Notes under the pieces: model-generated
Database searches by the model: none
Seen by the model: the letters and a program-made list of their open reading frames with translations, nothing else
What the model was told of the DNA's origin: nothing
NCBI GenBank assembly: GCA_026989655.1
Contig: JALSIX010000014.1
Span: 1-64,000 of the forward strand
From: Caldilineaceae bacterium
GTDB taxonomy: Bacteria > Chloroflexota > Anaerolineae > Caldilineales > Caldilineaceae
Reading direction: 5' to 3'
Length of the DNA: 64,000 bases
Shown here: positions 22,148 to 32,875 of the stretch, in pieces
Layout: every line of letters starts with the position of its first letter
Numbering within the stretch: position 1 is the first letter of the stretch
Translations under genes and position numbers: made by a program

Positions 22148-25100
22148 ATGGCTGTCTTCCGTCTGCAGCTCCTGGGCGCTTTCCAGGCCACGGTGGATGG
22201 CGCCCCGAGCATCGCTTTTCGCTCCAACAAGGCCCGAGCGCTCCTGGCCTACCTGGCGCTCAACGGCGGACGTGCCCATACCCGCGAGGCGCTGGCCACC
22301 CTCCTCTGGGGAGACTCCCCCCAGGCGGCGGCCCGCACCAGCCTGCGCCAGGTCATCGCCAACCTGCGCCAGGTGGCCACTCCCCTGTTGGACGCCCACC
22401 CCCCCGCCCTGGCCATCACCCGCCACACCCTGGAACTGGACACCGACCATCCCCAGGTGTGGGTGGATGTGTTGGCCCTGCGCCATCTGCTGGCCCGAGT
22501 CCAGGGCCACGAACACCCAAACCTGGCCTGCTGCTCCCAGTGTCGCTGCTGGCTGGAAGGGGCCGTCTCCCTCTACCACGGCGACTTCCTGGCCGGGCTT
22601 CAGGTGGAAGACGCGCCCCTCTTCCAGGAGTGGCGCCTGGCCCAGCAGGAATCCCTGCACCAGGAGATCCTGGAGGCCCTTCTGGCCCTCAGTGGCAGCT
22701 ACAGGGCCGGCGGCGATCTCACCCTCCAGGCCAACATCCTGCGCCGCCTGCTCCACCTGCAGCCCTGGCACGAAGAGGCCCACCGTTGGCTGATGGACGT
22801 GCTGGCCCGCACAGGCCAACGGGCCGCCGCGCTGACCCAGTACGAACGCTGCCGGCAGATCCTGGCCGACGAGCTGGGCGTGGAGCCCACCGAGGAGACC
22901 ACCGCGCTCTACCGCCTCATCCAGGCCGAGCCTGTCCCCGGGGACGCGCTGTCCACTCCCCTCGCCTCGGAGCCCAGACCGACCCACAACCTCCCCCCCG
23001 CCACCACACCCTTCATCGGCCGAGACACACTCCTGGCCCAGGTGGTGGACACGCTCCCAGAGACAGGGGTCCGGCTGGTCACCCTGCTGGGCCCCGGCGG
23101 CGTGGGCAAGACCCGGTTGGCCCTGGAGGCCGCCCGCCGGCTCCTCCCCTCCTTCCCCGGCGGCGTCTGGTTCGTGCCCCTGGCCGACGCTCCCCGGTCG
23201 GCCCCGGAGGCCGACATGCGCCAAGCCCTGGCCGGGGCCGTCCTGGAGCACCTGGGGCTGGCCCTGCAGCAGCCAGAGGACCCATGGGGCACCCTTACCG
23301 CCTATCTGCACCGCGGGGAGACCCTGCTGCTCCTGGACAACCTGGAACACCTGCTGCCCCCCGCGGCCGCCTTCGTGGCCGAGCTGCTGGACGCGGCCCC
23401 CCGGGCCACCCTCCTGGTCACCTCCCAGGCCCGGCTGCGCATGCACGCCGAACGGGTGATCCCGGTCCCCGGGCTGGATTGGCCCCCCATGGACGGGATC
23501 GAGCCGGAAGCGGCCATGCAGAACGACGGCATCGCCCTCTTCGTGGAGCGAGCTGGCCGCACCCTGGCCGGCTTCCATCTGGACGCCGACAACGTCGGGG
23601 CCGTGGCCCACATCTGCCGTCTGGTGGAAGGGCTGCCGCTGGCCATCGAACTGGCCGCGGCCCTCGTCGAACACTTCGCGCCAGGGGAGATCGCGGCCAC
23701 CCTGGACGCAGACATGGGGCTGCTGGCCGAATCGCCGGCCACCACCGACCTGCCCTCCCGTCAGCAGGGGGTGAAGGCCACCTTCGACTATGCCTGGCGG
23801 CTGTTGGCGCGCCCCGAGCAGGAGATGCTGGCCCAGCTCAGCCTCTTCCGCGGGGAATTCAGCCGGGACGCCGCGCTGGCCGTCAGCCGGGGCTCCCTGG
23901 CCTCCCTGGCCGGGCTGGTGGACCGATCTCTGCTGCGGGTGGTCCGCCCCGGACGATACGCCCTGCACATGTTGGTGCGCCACTTCGCTGCCACAGCCCT
24001 GGACGCCCGGCCGGATCTGCGGGCGCGGGCCACGGCCCGCTACAGCCGCTTCTTCGCGGCCTTCCTCCAACAACAGCATCCCCACCTGGAGGGCCCCCGC
24101 CAGCCCGAGGCCCTGGCCGCCCTCCACCCGGAGATGGACAACCTCCGTCAGGCCTGGGAGCTGGCCGTGGCCCACGGCCAACTCCACCTGCTGACGGCCA
24201 TGCTGTCGCCCCTGGTGGCCTTCTTCACCGACAGCGGACGGCTGGCTGCCGGCGCGGCCCTCTTCACCGCCGCCCGAGACGAACTGGCCCCCCTGGCACA
24301 GCAGGACCAGGCCGCAGCCCTGCTGGTGGCCCGTTTGGACCTCTGGCGTGGGTTCTTCCTGGGCGAAGGGGGCGATATGGAGGCCGGAGCCTCGCTGCTG
24401 GCCTCGGCCCTGCCCCGCCTGGAGCGCCTGGGCGCAGGCGAGGACGTGGCCCAGGCCCAGCGCATCCTGGGCAGCTTCGAGACCCGACTCGGCCAACTGC
24501 GGCAGGGCATCGCCCGCCTGAAACAGGCCGGACAGGCCTTCGCGGCCCTGGGGGACAAGGCCGGCCTGGCCAAGAGCCTCTCCGCGCTGGGACATGCCTG
24601 GGAGACCCAGGGAGAGTACCACCAGGCCCAGGAGGCCCTGGCCAAGAGCCTGATCATGCTGCGCCAACTGGGCGGAGCCCAGGCCCTGGCCAAAGGGCTG
24701 AACCACTACGGCCTGCTCAGCTACCGGCTGGGGAAATACCAGAGGGCAGAGGAGGTCCTGCGAGAGGCTGTGGCGCTGAACGAGGCCGGCAACAACCGGC
24801 CCTCTCTGGGCGCGTCTCTGGCCAACCTGGGGCTGACCCTGGCCGCGCAGCGGAGATACGCGGAGGCAGAGGCCACCTTCCGGCAGGCTCTGGCCATCCA
24901 ACGGGAGGAGGGCAACCCCATCCGGGTGGCCATCCTGCTCAACAACCTGGGAGACGTGGCCAACGCCCAAGGACGGCACGAGGAGGCCCTGGCCCATCTC
25001 CAGGAGAGCCTGCTCCTCAAGGCAGAGATGGGCGACGAACGAGGACGGGTCTTCTCCTTGGTCCACCTGGGCCGCACCCATTGGTACCTGGAACAGCCCG

Positions 25101-25411
25101 ATGCCGCGCTGGCCGCCTACCGAGAGGCCCTGACCCTGGCCCACAAGCTGGCCATGAAACCCCTGGCCCTGGCCGCGTTCACCGGCCTGGCCGAGATGGC
25201 GCCGGTCTGGGATCGGGCGTCGCTCACGGAGTCGATGCTGAGACTGGCCGCGTACCATCCGGCCGCCTGGCAACGGATCCGGGACGAGGCCCAGGCCCTC
25301 GCGACCGCCCTCCGTGTCTCCCTGGCGCCTCTGCCCGACCCACCGCCCCACCCCGATGCGATGCTGGAGTCCCTGGTCCATGCGGTGTTGGAAGCCCTGG
25401 ACAGGGCATAG
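22148..25411 (+). CDS. SARP-family transcriptional regulator with AAA/NB-ARC ATPase and TPR repeats
   Basis: A 1,087-residue AfsR-like regulator. The N-terminal ~95 residues are an OmpR-type winged helix, followed by the bacterial transcriptional activation (BTAD) helical domain to about 260. Within the BTAD domain lies a His/Cys cluster, HEHPNLACCSQCRCW (about 121-135). An STAND-type ATPase follows, with P-loop GPGGVGKT near 315-322 and LLLLDNLEHLL. At least four TPR units fill the C-terminus (about 780-1040). It should bind DNA as a nucleotide- and ligand-controlled switch; its target is unknown. The ATG at 22148 is preceded by TATGAT (22127-22132), implying a leader of about 10 nt and weak or leaderless initiation, unless transcription comes through the riboswitch. 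Confidence 0.88.
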   Translation: MAVFRLQLLGAFQATVDGAPSIAFRSNKARALLAYLALNGGRAHTREALATLLWGDSPQAAARTSLRQVIANLRQVATPLLDAHPPALAITRHTLELDTDHPQVWVDVLALRHLLARVQGHEHPNLACCSQCRCWLEGAVSLYHGDFLAGLQVEDAPLFQEWRLAQQESLHQEILEALLALSGSYRAGGDLTLQANILRRLLHLQPWHEEAHRWLMDVLARTGQRAAALTQYERCRQILADELGVEPTEETTALYRLIQAEPVPGDALSTPLASEPRPTHNLPPATTPFIGRDTLLAQVVDTLPETGVRLVTLLGPGGVGKTRLALEAARRLLPSFPGGVWFVPLADAPRSAPEADMRQALAGAVLEHLGLALQQPEDPWGTLTAYLHRGETLLLLDNLEHLLPPAAAFVAELLDAAPRATLLVTSQARLRMHAERVIPVPGLDWPPMDGIEPEAAMQNDGIALFVERAGRTLAGFHLDADNVGAVAHICRLVEGLPLAIELAAALVEHFAPGEIAATLDADMGLLAESPATTDLPSRQQGVKATFDYAWRLLARPEQEMLAQLSLFRGEFSRDAALAVSRGSLASLAGLVDRSLLRVVRPGRYALHMLVRHFAATALDARPDLRARATARYSRFFAAFLQQQHPHLEGPRQPEALAALHPEMDNLRQAWELAVAHGQLHLLTAMLSPLVAFFTDSGRLAAGAALFTAARDELAPLAQQDQAAALLVARLDLWRGFFLGEGGDMEAGASLLASALPRLERLGAGEDVAQAQRILGSFETRLGQLRQGIARLKQAGQAFAALGDKAGLAKSLSALGHAWETQGEYHQAQEALAKSLIMLRQLGGAQALAKGLNHYGLLSYRLGKYQRAEEVLREAVALNEAGNNRPSLGASLANLGLTLAAQRRYAEAEATFRQALAIQREEGNPIRVAILLNNLGDVANAQGRHEEALAHLQESLLLKAEMGDERGRVFSLVHLGRTHWYLEQPDAALAAYREALTLAHKLAMKPLALAAFTGLAEMAPVWDRASLTESMLRLAAYHPAAWQRIRDEAQALATALRVSLAPLPDPPPHPDAMLESLVHAVLEALDRA

Positions 25412-25530
25412 GGCCTAGAGGGGCGAGGCCCTCGGAGGAGGGTGTGGGCCCCTCCGGGAAAAAACCGGTGGCCACGGAAGATCCGTGGCCACCTCACATC
25501 CGGCTGTAGCTGCCCAGCCCCCAGGAACCT

Positions 25531-28500
25531 CTACCGGGTGGTGACCAGGGGCAGGAAGAGCGTCTGCTGAGGGGTGGAGGGTCCTCCTCCCACGTCCACC
25601 ACCACGTTGCCGACCCGGGTGTTGCTGCCATCCGTCACCGTATAGGTGAATGTGTCCTGGCCGGTGAACCCGGTATCCGGCGTGTAGGTGATGTTCCGGG
25701 CGGTGAAGGTGGTCTGCCCGTACCGGGGCTGGGAGACCCCCACGATGCGCAACTGGGCGCCCACATCGTTGGAGAGCGGACGGATGGTCACGGGGCGTCC
25801 TGGGCTGGCGGTGGCCTGATCCCGGTTGACCTGGATGGTGGAGCCCACCCGGTTGCCGTTCGCGCAGTTGGCCATGGCCTCGGCATCCATGCGCTGCAGC
25901 CCGGCGCTGCTGTTGCCCAGGGGATCGGTGGCCGACGCGTCGGGGACGATGTAGTCCAGCACCGGGTAACGGGTCTCCTGGCCGAAGGTGGAGATCTCCA
26001 CGAGCTCGTAGTAGTAGGGTCGGATCTCGTAGGCACACTTCAGGACCCAGGATTGGCCCTGGTAGTCGGCCGGGAAGCCGTTCATCCGGCCGCCGAACTC
26101 CAGGGCATCGGTCCAGGAGGTCTCGATCGTGTACTCCTCGGTGGTGCCGGTGGTGAACTCCCGGCCGTAGCCCATCTGTTTCTCGAAGATCACCCCGGCC
26201 GAATAGTCGAACTCCGAGCCGATGCTCGTCTCGAGGCTGAGGGAGCGGGTGGTGAAGGAGCCGCCCTGGCTGTAGCTGCTGTAGGTCCAGTTGACGCCCG
26301 CTTCGCCCAGGGAGATCATCTCGCCCTGGAGCGCGCCGTCCGCGTAGCCCGTGCGGTTCCAGAGCAGGTTGCCCCGCACCTCCACCCAGGGCCAGGTGGT
26401 CTCCGGCGTGGTCCCCAGGGGGTTGTACATCTGGACCTCGAACACCCCGTCTGTCTCGCTCCCCTTCTCCCGGACGTTCACCGGGTAGCGGTCCGGGTTG
26501 ACCTGGTTCGTCCCGAAGATCTGCACCTCGCCCAGGGAGAGCTGCGCGTTGGGCAGAACCCGCTGCACCCGCACGAAGCGGCCCTGCACCGGCTGTGGCG
26601 GTGCGCTCTCGTCCAGGGTCAGGAAGGTGGCCACCCGGCCCAGGGGATCCCCGGCCTTCACGCCGGGCAGCCGGTCGGCGAGATCCGCCAGGGAGAAGGC
26701 ATGCACGTCCGGCCGGGCCATCATCGCGGCCGGGTCCCCCTCCTCGGCCATGGTGCGGAAGTCCACAGAGCTGATCAGCACGTAGATGTGGTCCAGCTGG
26801 TTGGGGCAGGCGCTCAGGTCGGTGCAGCGCAGCCAGTCGGTGCGGTTCCAGATCCGCACCTTGGAGATGGGCTGCACCTGGCCCAGGTCGATCTGCCACC
26901 AGGGGTTGTCCTCCTGGGTGGTGGTGGCCACGGAACCGTTGGCCGGGCTGCTGAACAGCACGCCGTCCACGGCCCGATCCGGGCTGTGATCCTGGAAGGT
27001 GGAGGACTGGGCCGTGAAGCCGCCCCGGAAGAGGCCCAGGCTGGCCCAGTCCCGGGCCACCGGGGTCCAGGTCAGGGTCTGGTTGACGCCACCTGCCTGC
27101 AGGCCCCAGGTGTTGTCCCAGGCGTCCAGGTCTGTGGCCAGACGGGCGCTGCTGATGTAGCTGCAGTTGCGCAGGGACGTCTCCGGGATGGGAGCGTCGC
27201 CCTGGGAGAGGGTGTAGGCGTAGCAGTCGTAGCGGGTGTTCTCGAAGATCACGAAGTCGTCGGCGCCCGTGCGCTGGACGCTCAGGGACTCGCCGAACCC
27301 GGCCATCTCGCCGCCCCCCTCGCTGCGGGCCTTGGTCTCGGCCGCGGTGACCTTGGCGCTGGATTGGATATTGGCGACCTCGATGCTGATGCCCATGGAG
27401 AAGCCGAGATAGCCCGAGACGGTGTCGCTGCGGTAGTAGCTGAGGGCAGTGGTCTCAGAGGTCTCGGTGGCCAGGGTGCGCCCGATGGCCACGCCCTTGA
27501 GGACGTCTCCCTGGATCCGGCTCCAGTAGGGCGGCACGAAACCCACAGCCGTCACCCGCTGCTCGGTCAGCTCCCGACATTCCGCGCTGTAGACGGCCTT
27601 GATGGCGTTGTTGTCCCGATCGCCCACGGCCAGGGCTGTCTTTCCCTCCAGCGCTGTGGGGTCCAGGTTCACCCGCTGGCGGGGGGGCAGTTCCGGCGCG
27701 TCGGCCATCAGGTCCTCCCAGGTGAGGTAGAGGACCTCCAGGCCGCGGCCGTCGTCCAGCGCGGCCACGATCTCCTGCTGGCCATCGTTGTCCAGGTCGG
27801 CCACGGCCAGGGAGAGGGCCTCGGCCTGGCTGCGCTCCTCGTTGGAGGTGGTCCACTGCTCATAGCGCTTCAGCAGGGGATCCGGCGAGTCCATCCCCTC
27901 GGCCCGCCAGATGTCCACGCCGAATCCCCCGGGATAGTCGGCATTGCCCACGCTGTTGAAGCCCACCACGATCTCCTCCGGGCTGACGCCCATTCCAGGT
28001 TCCAGGTCCCCGTCCACGTTGCCCGCGGCCAGGGCGAAGTCCGTGGTCCGGGCCGAGATGGTGCCGTCCAGCTCGGGCAGGCGGGCCAGGGTCTCCTGGA
28101 TGGGGTCGTAGGTGTAGAGGAAGAGGCGGATCTGGGAGCTGACGCCGGGGGCGTCGCTGTCGTAGGTGTCGGCAGCGACCACGAACTCGTCCCGGAAGTC
28201 GCCGTCCATCCGCACCGGAGCCACCTGCACGTTCCGGAAGCTTCCCGCATGGAAGGAGTGGACCGAGACGATGCGCAGCCGGAAGGTCTGGGTGTCGCCG
28301 TCGTCGGTGCTGCCGGCGCTCGGATCGTAGGTCAGCAGGATCGTCTCGATGGTCTCCCGCTTCTCGTCCTGCAGGATGACCACGATGTCGTCCTGGCGGT
28401 TGCCGGTGAAGCTGCCCACGGCCACGTCCAGGCTGCTGGCCCGGGCCCAGCTGCCCGCGGTGGAGGTGAAGGAGGCCAGGGGCACGAGGGCCTCGCCGCT

Positions 28501-29136
28501 GCGGGTGCCATCCCACAGGATGACCTTCAGCGTGCCGGTGCTCTCGTGGACAGCCGCCAACACCACCTGTTCCCGCTGGTCGTCCCCGCCCACCAGGTTC
28601 CCTGCGGCCCCGGCCAGACGGCTGTAGCGGGCGTTGCTGAACTGGCTGTAGGTGACCCCGTATGCGGCGTCGAAGGTGGCCACGTAGTAGCCGGGCCGGG
28701 TGGGGTTGTCGGTGACGAAACTCTGCACCATCTCGGCCTGGCCGTCGCCGTCCAGGTCCGCGGCCAGGGTTGTCTGTTCCAGGATGCCCTGTCCCCAGGG
28801 CTGGCTCTCCTCCAGGAAGGCGTCCTGCTCCAGCAGCATGGTCTCGTCCGGATTCGGCTCCAGATCCAGGGAGGAGTTGGTGAGCCGGCCCTGCCCGGCG
28901 AGCCCGCTGTCGATGTAGCCCACGAAGATCTCGCCCTCGCCGAAGAGGTCGTAGACACTGCCGAAGGGGTTCTCGATACAGGCTGGGGCGGCCAGGGCCC
29001 GAGACGCTCCCAGCCCACCCAGCCCTTCCCGGCCCGGGATCAGGGCCAAGGCCTGCCAGGCCAGCATCAGGAGAGCCAGCAACACCAACCGCACCCGGTG
29101 TCCGTGTGTGGGTCGTCGATAGCTGTTCCCAGTCAT
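25531..29136 (-). CDS. Large secreted multidomain protein: FG-GAP-like repeats, discoidin-type domain, Ig-like domain
   Basis: A 1,201-residue exported protein. AGGAGG before the ATG at 29136 sets a start with a signal peptide (VRLVLLALLMLAWQALA). Residues about 120-480 hold six FG-GAP/VCBS-like units with calcium-binding cores such as DLDGDGQAE and DLDNDGQQE. Residues ~705-845 resemble an F5/8-type C (discoidin) carbohydrate-binding domain (STFQDHSPDRAVDG, WWQIDLG). Residues ~1105-1185 are a VCBS/Big-like Ig fold (YTPDTGFTGQDTFTYTVTDG). Two Ser/Thr-rich stretches with alternating polar residues (about 552-608 and 935-1005) look like amphipathic beta hairpins. It ends LFLPLVTTR. A surface adhesion or glycan-binding role is inferred; no catalytic residues are recognised. 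Confidence 0.75.
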   Translation of the reverse strand: MTGNSYRRPTHGHRVRLVLLALLMLAWQALALIPGREGLGGLGASRALAAPACIENPFGSVYDLFGEGEIFVGYIDSGLAGQGRLTNSSLDLEPNPDETMLLEQDAFLEESQPWGQGILEQTTLAADLDGDGQAEMVQSFVTDNPTRPGYYVATFDAAYGVTYSQFSNARYSRLAGAAGNLVGGDDQREQVVLAAVHESTGTLKVILWDGTRSGEALVPLASFTSTAGSWARASSLDVAVGSFTGNRQDDIVVILQDEKRETIETILLTYDPSAGSTDDGDTQTFRLRIVSVHSFHAGSFRNVQVAPVRMDGDFRDEFVVAADTYDSDAPGVSSQIRLFLYTYDPIQETLARLPELDGTISARTTDFALAAGNVDGDLEPGMGVSPEEIVVGFNSVGNADYPGGFGVDIWRAEGMDSPDPLLKRYEQWTTSNEERSQAEALSLAVADLDNDGQQEIVAALDDGRGLEVLYLTWEDLMADAPELPPRQRVNLDPTALEGKTALAVGDRDNNAIKAVYSAECRELTEQRVTAVGFVPPYWSRIQGDVLKGVAIGRTLATETSETTALSYYRSDTVSGYLGFSMGISIEVANIQSSAKVTAAETKARSEGGGEMAGFGESLSVQRTGADDFVIFENTRYDCYAYTLSQGDAPIPETSLRNCSYISSARLATDLDAWDNTWGLQAGGVNQTLTWTPVARDWASLGLFRGGFTAQSSTFQDHSPDRAVDGVLFSSPANGSVATTTQEDNPWWQIDLGQVQPISKVRIWNRTDWLRCTDLSACPNQLDHIYVLISSVDFRTMAEEGDPAAMMARPDVHAFSLADLADRLPGVKAGDPLGRVATFLTLDESAPPQPVQGRFVRVQRVLPNAQLSLGEVQIFGTNQVNPDRYPVNVREKGSETDGVFEVQMYNPLGTTPETTWPWVEVRGNLLWNRTGYADGALQGEMISLGEAGVNWTYSSYSQGGSFTTRSLSLETSIGSEFDYSAGVIFEKQMGYGREFTTGTTEEYTIETSWTDALEFGGRMNGFPADYQGQSWVLKCAYEIRPYYYELVEISTFGQETRYPVLDYIVPDASATDPLGNSSAGLQRMDAEAMANCANGNRVGSTIQVNRDQATASPGRPVTIRPLSNDVGAQLRIVGVSQPRYGQTTFTARNITYTPDTGFTGQDTFTYTVTDGSNTRVGNVVVDVGGGPSTPQQTLFLPLVTTR

Positions 29137-29272
29137 GGTGGCATTTCCTCCTGCGGTTCGGATCGTTCGGGAATCTCCCGACGGTCGATGGTCGCCGTCG
29201 GTGTCGAGGGTACCCGATCCACCGTGACGAGAACGTGACAGGCCGCCAGAACGAGACCCTTCCCCACGCGAA

Positions 29273-29304
29273 GGGGCGGCGCCCCCTCTTGGAAGCGCCG
29301 CCCC
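29273..29304 (-). terminator. Perfect GC hairpin after katG, without a U-tract
   Basis: Arms of 10 bp (29273-29282 and 29295-29304) pair perfectly around a 12-nt loop, 44 bp past the katG stop and before the next minus-strand gene. There is no T-run on either side, so it would be an atypical terminator or an mRNA-stabilising 3' hairpin. Confidence 0.45.
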
Positions 29305-29347
29305 GGAATCGGATCGCTGCGGACGTGGTCGGTCCAATCTCCTGGCT

Positions 29348-31669
<2,322 letters not shown>

Positions 31670-31737
31670 CTACCTGGGGGACGTCCGGGCCCCAGAAGCC
31701 CCTGAAAATACCGACAAAACCCTCAGAAACGTAAGTG

Positions 31738-31766
31738 AATATATCACGCGTCCCCCGGCCTGTCAA
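31738..31766 (-). promoter_or_regulatory. katG: Strong promoter of katG with a possible operator over the -10 box
   Basis: On the minus strand a perfect TTGACA (31766-31761) is followed after exactly 17 bp by TATATT (31743-31738), giving a leader of about 170 nt. The -10 box lies inside a small dyad with arms GTGA and TCAC around an AT core (31735-31747), where a repressor could bind. The rest of the 590-bp gap between the upstream operon and katG (31559-32148) has no gene. Confidence 0.8.
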
Positions 31767-32148
31767 GTTTGGATGCCTGTGTCGGTTTTCCCGCACGCCC
31801 CTTCCAGAGACACCGCGCGCCGTCTCCACAGGGGCGACAGGTGTTTCCCCGGCAGACCCAGGGCGGCGCCCATGGACGCATGGCCCGGGAGCGGTCCGCA
31901 CCCCTCCCTCTCTCCAGCAAGGCGGGGCCGCGGCCATCCTCCGGGCGATCCTGCAGGGCACGATGGCATTGGGACGAGATCGTCATGGGGCCGGCGCAGG
32001 GGAGTACGCTCCTGGAAAGCCGGGCCCGAAGGGGGGCGCTGCCCCACGCGGCCTCAGGGGGCGAGAGGTGGATCTGTGCCCCAGACCAGCAGAGCGCTTC
32101 TGGGCGCTCACGGCCCGGGGCACAGGGCCGATCGTGGGCGGGGGACGG

Positions 32149-32751
32149 TCAGGAACGGCCGAGGGAGCGGCTCGGCGACGGACGCGATGTGGGGGCCGAG
32201 GAGGGCTCTGCCTGGACGCCGGAGGCTGCCTGGAGCCGTCGCACCACGGCCAGCACGTTGCCCAGGCAACAGCTTCCCTGGGGATTTCGGATCTCGCAGG
32301 CGCACTGGCCCTCCTCGATGCCGGCCTGGATCTCCTCGACCACGGTGCTTCGGCCGGTGGTGGCCAGCTCGGCCTGGATCTCCCCAGGGGTGTAGCGAAA
32401 GCAGTAGCACACGAAGACCTGGGGATCGTCCGGATGTTTCTGGTGGACCCGCTCCCGCAGCTCCTCCTCAGTGTACTGCTCCGAGCCGTCCACCGCGAAG
32501 TAGACCACGGCACAGTGCGGTGTGGGGCAGAAACGATACGCCGATGCGCGCAGCCGACGCAGGCTGACCCCGAGCAGGGCCTTGACTGTCTGCACCTCCA
32601 CGGACCTGCCCCGGGCCCCACAGGCCGGACAGCGGATGGCCCGAGGCCGGGAAGCCGGCTCCGACGCAGCCTCGGGGGCCGGGCAGCCGGCCTCCGGGAG
32701 CTCACCTGTCCCCGGGACCGTGGTGGAGGGAACGTCGCAGCAATCGTTCAT
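32149..32751 (-). CDS. CopZ-like iron-sulfur/zinc metallochaperone protein
   Basis: A 200-residue cytoplasmic protein rich in metal ligands: a zinc-knuckle-like pair Cys41/Cys44 (CPACG), Cys75/Cys80, CYC at 115-117, CAC at 150-152 and CC at 161-162. The order and surrounding motifs (VKALL, VCYCFRYT, TTGRSTVVEEI, NPQGSCCLG) match the N-terminal half of Archaeoglobus CopZ, which holds a zinc ion and a [2Fe-2S] cluster; the C-terminal copper-binding HMA domain of CopZ is absent. A Cys pair (CC, residues 4-5) lies at the N-terminus. AGGAG precedes the ATG at 32751. It is the third gene of the proposed metal operon, so delivery or reduction of a soft metal such as Hg or Cu is the likely role. Confidence 0.75.
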   Translation of the reverse strand: MNDCCDVPSTTVPGTGELPEAGCPAPEAASEPASRPRAIRCPACGARGRSVEVQTVKALLGVSLRRLRASAYRFCPTPHCAVVYFAVDGSEQYTEEELRERVHQKHPDDPQVFVCYCFRYTPGEIQAELATTGRSTVVEEIQAGIEEGQCACEIRNPQGSCCLGNVLAVVRRLQAASGVQAEPSSAPTSRPSPSRSLGRS

Positions 32752-32784
32752 GGCACACTCCTGTGTACAGAGGCACCGGGACAA

Positions 32785-32797
32785 AGTACTCCGTACT
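32785..32797 (-). promoter_or_regulatory. Short GTAC dyad upstream of the CopZ-like gene
   Basis: Arms AGTAC and GTACT flank a 3-bp centre in the gap between the second and third genes of the metal operon. It reuses the GTAC half-site of the operator at 34943-34964, but with different spacing. On the minus strand it can also be read as a direct repeat of GGAGTAC. A regulatory function is only suggested. Confidence 0.3.
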
Positions 32798-32875
32798 CCA
32801 GGCCCGGTTGGATGGCCCACGCGAGCACGACAGGCCGCGGGGCATGAAGAGACAGAGAGTGAATTCGGCATCCGG

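Noticed and set aside
21375-25381. Long minus-strand frames opposite the riboswitch region and SARP gene
   Set aside because: Compositionally biased, without motifs, and they cross the terminator and the riboswitch.
26053-29238. Long plus-strand open frame opposite the 1,201-residue secreted protein
   Set aside because: Same GC-rich antisense artefact. The minus frame has a signal peptide, ribosome binding site and recognisable repeats.
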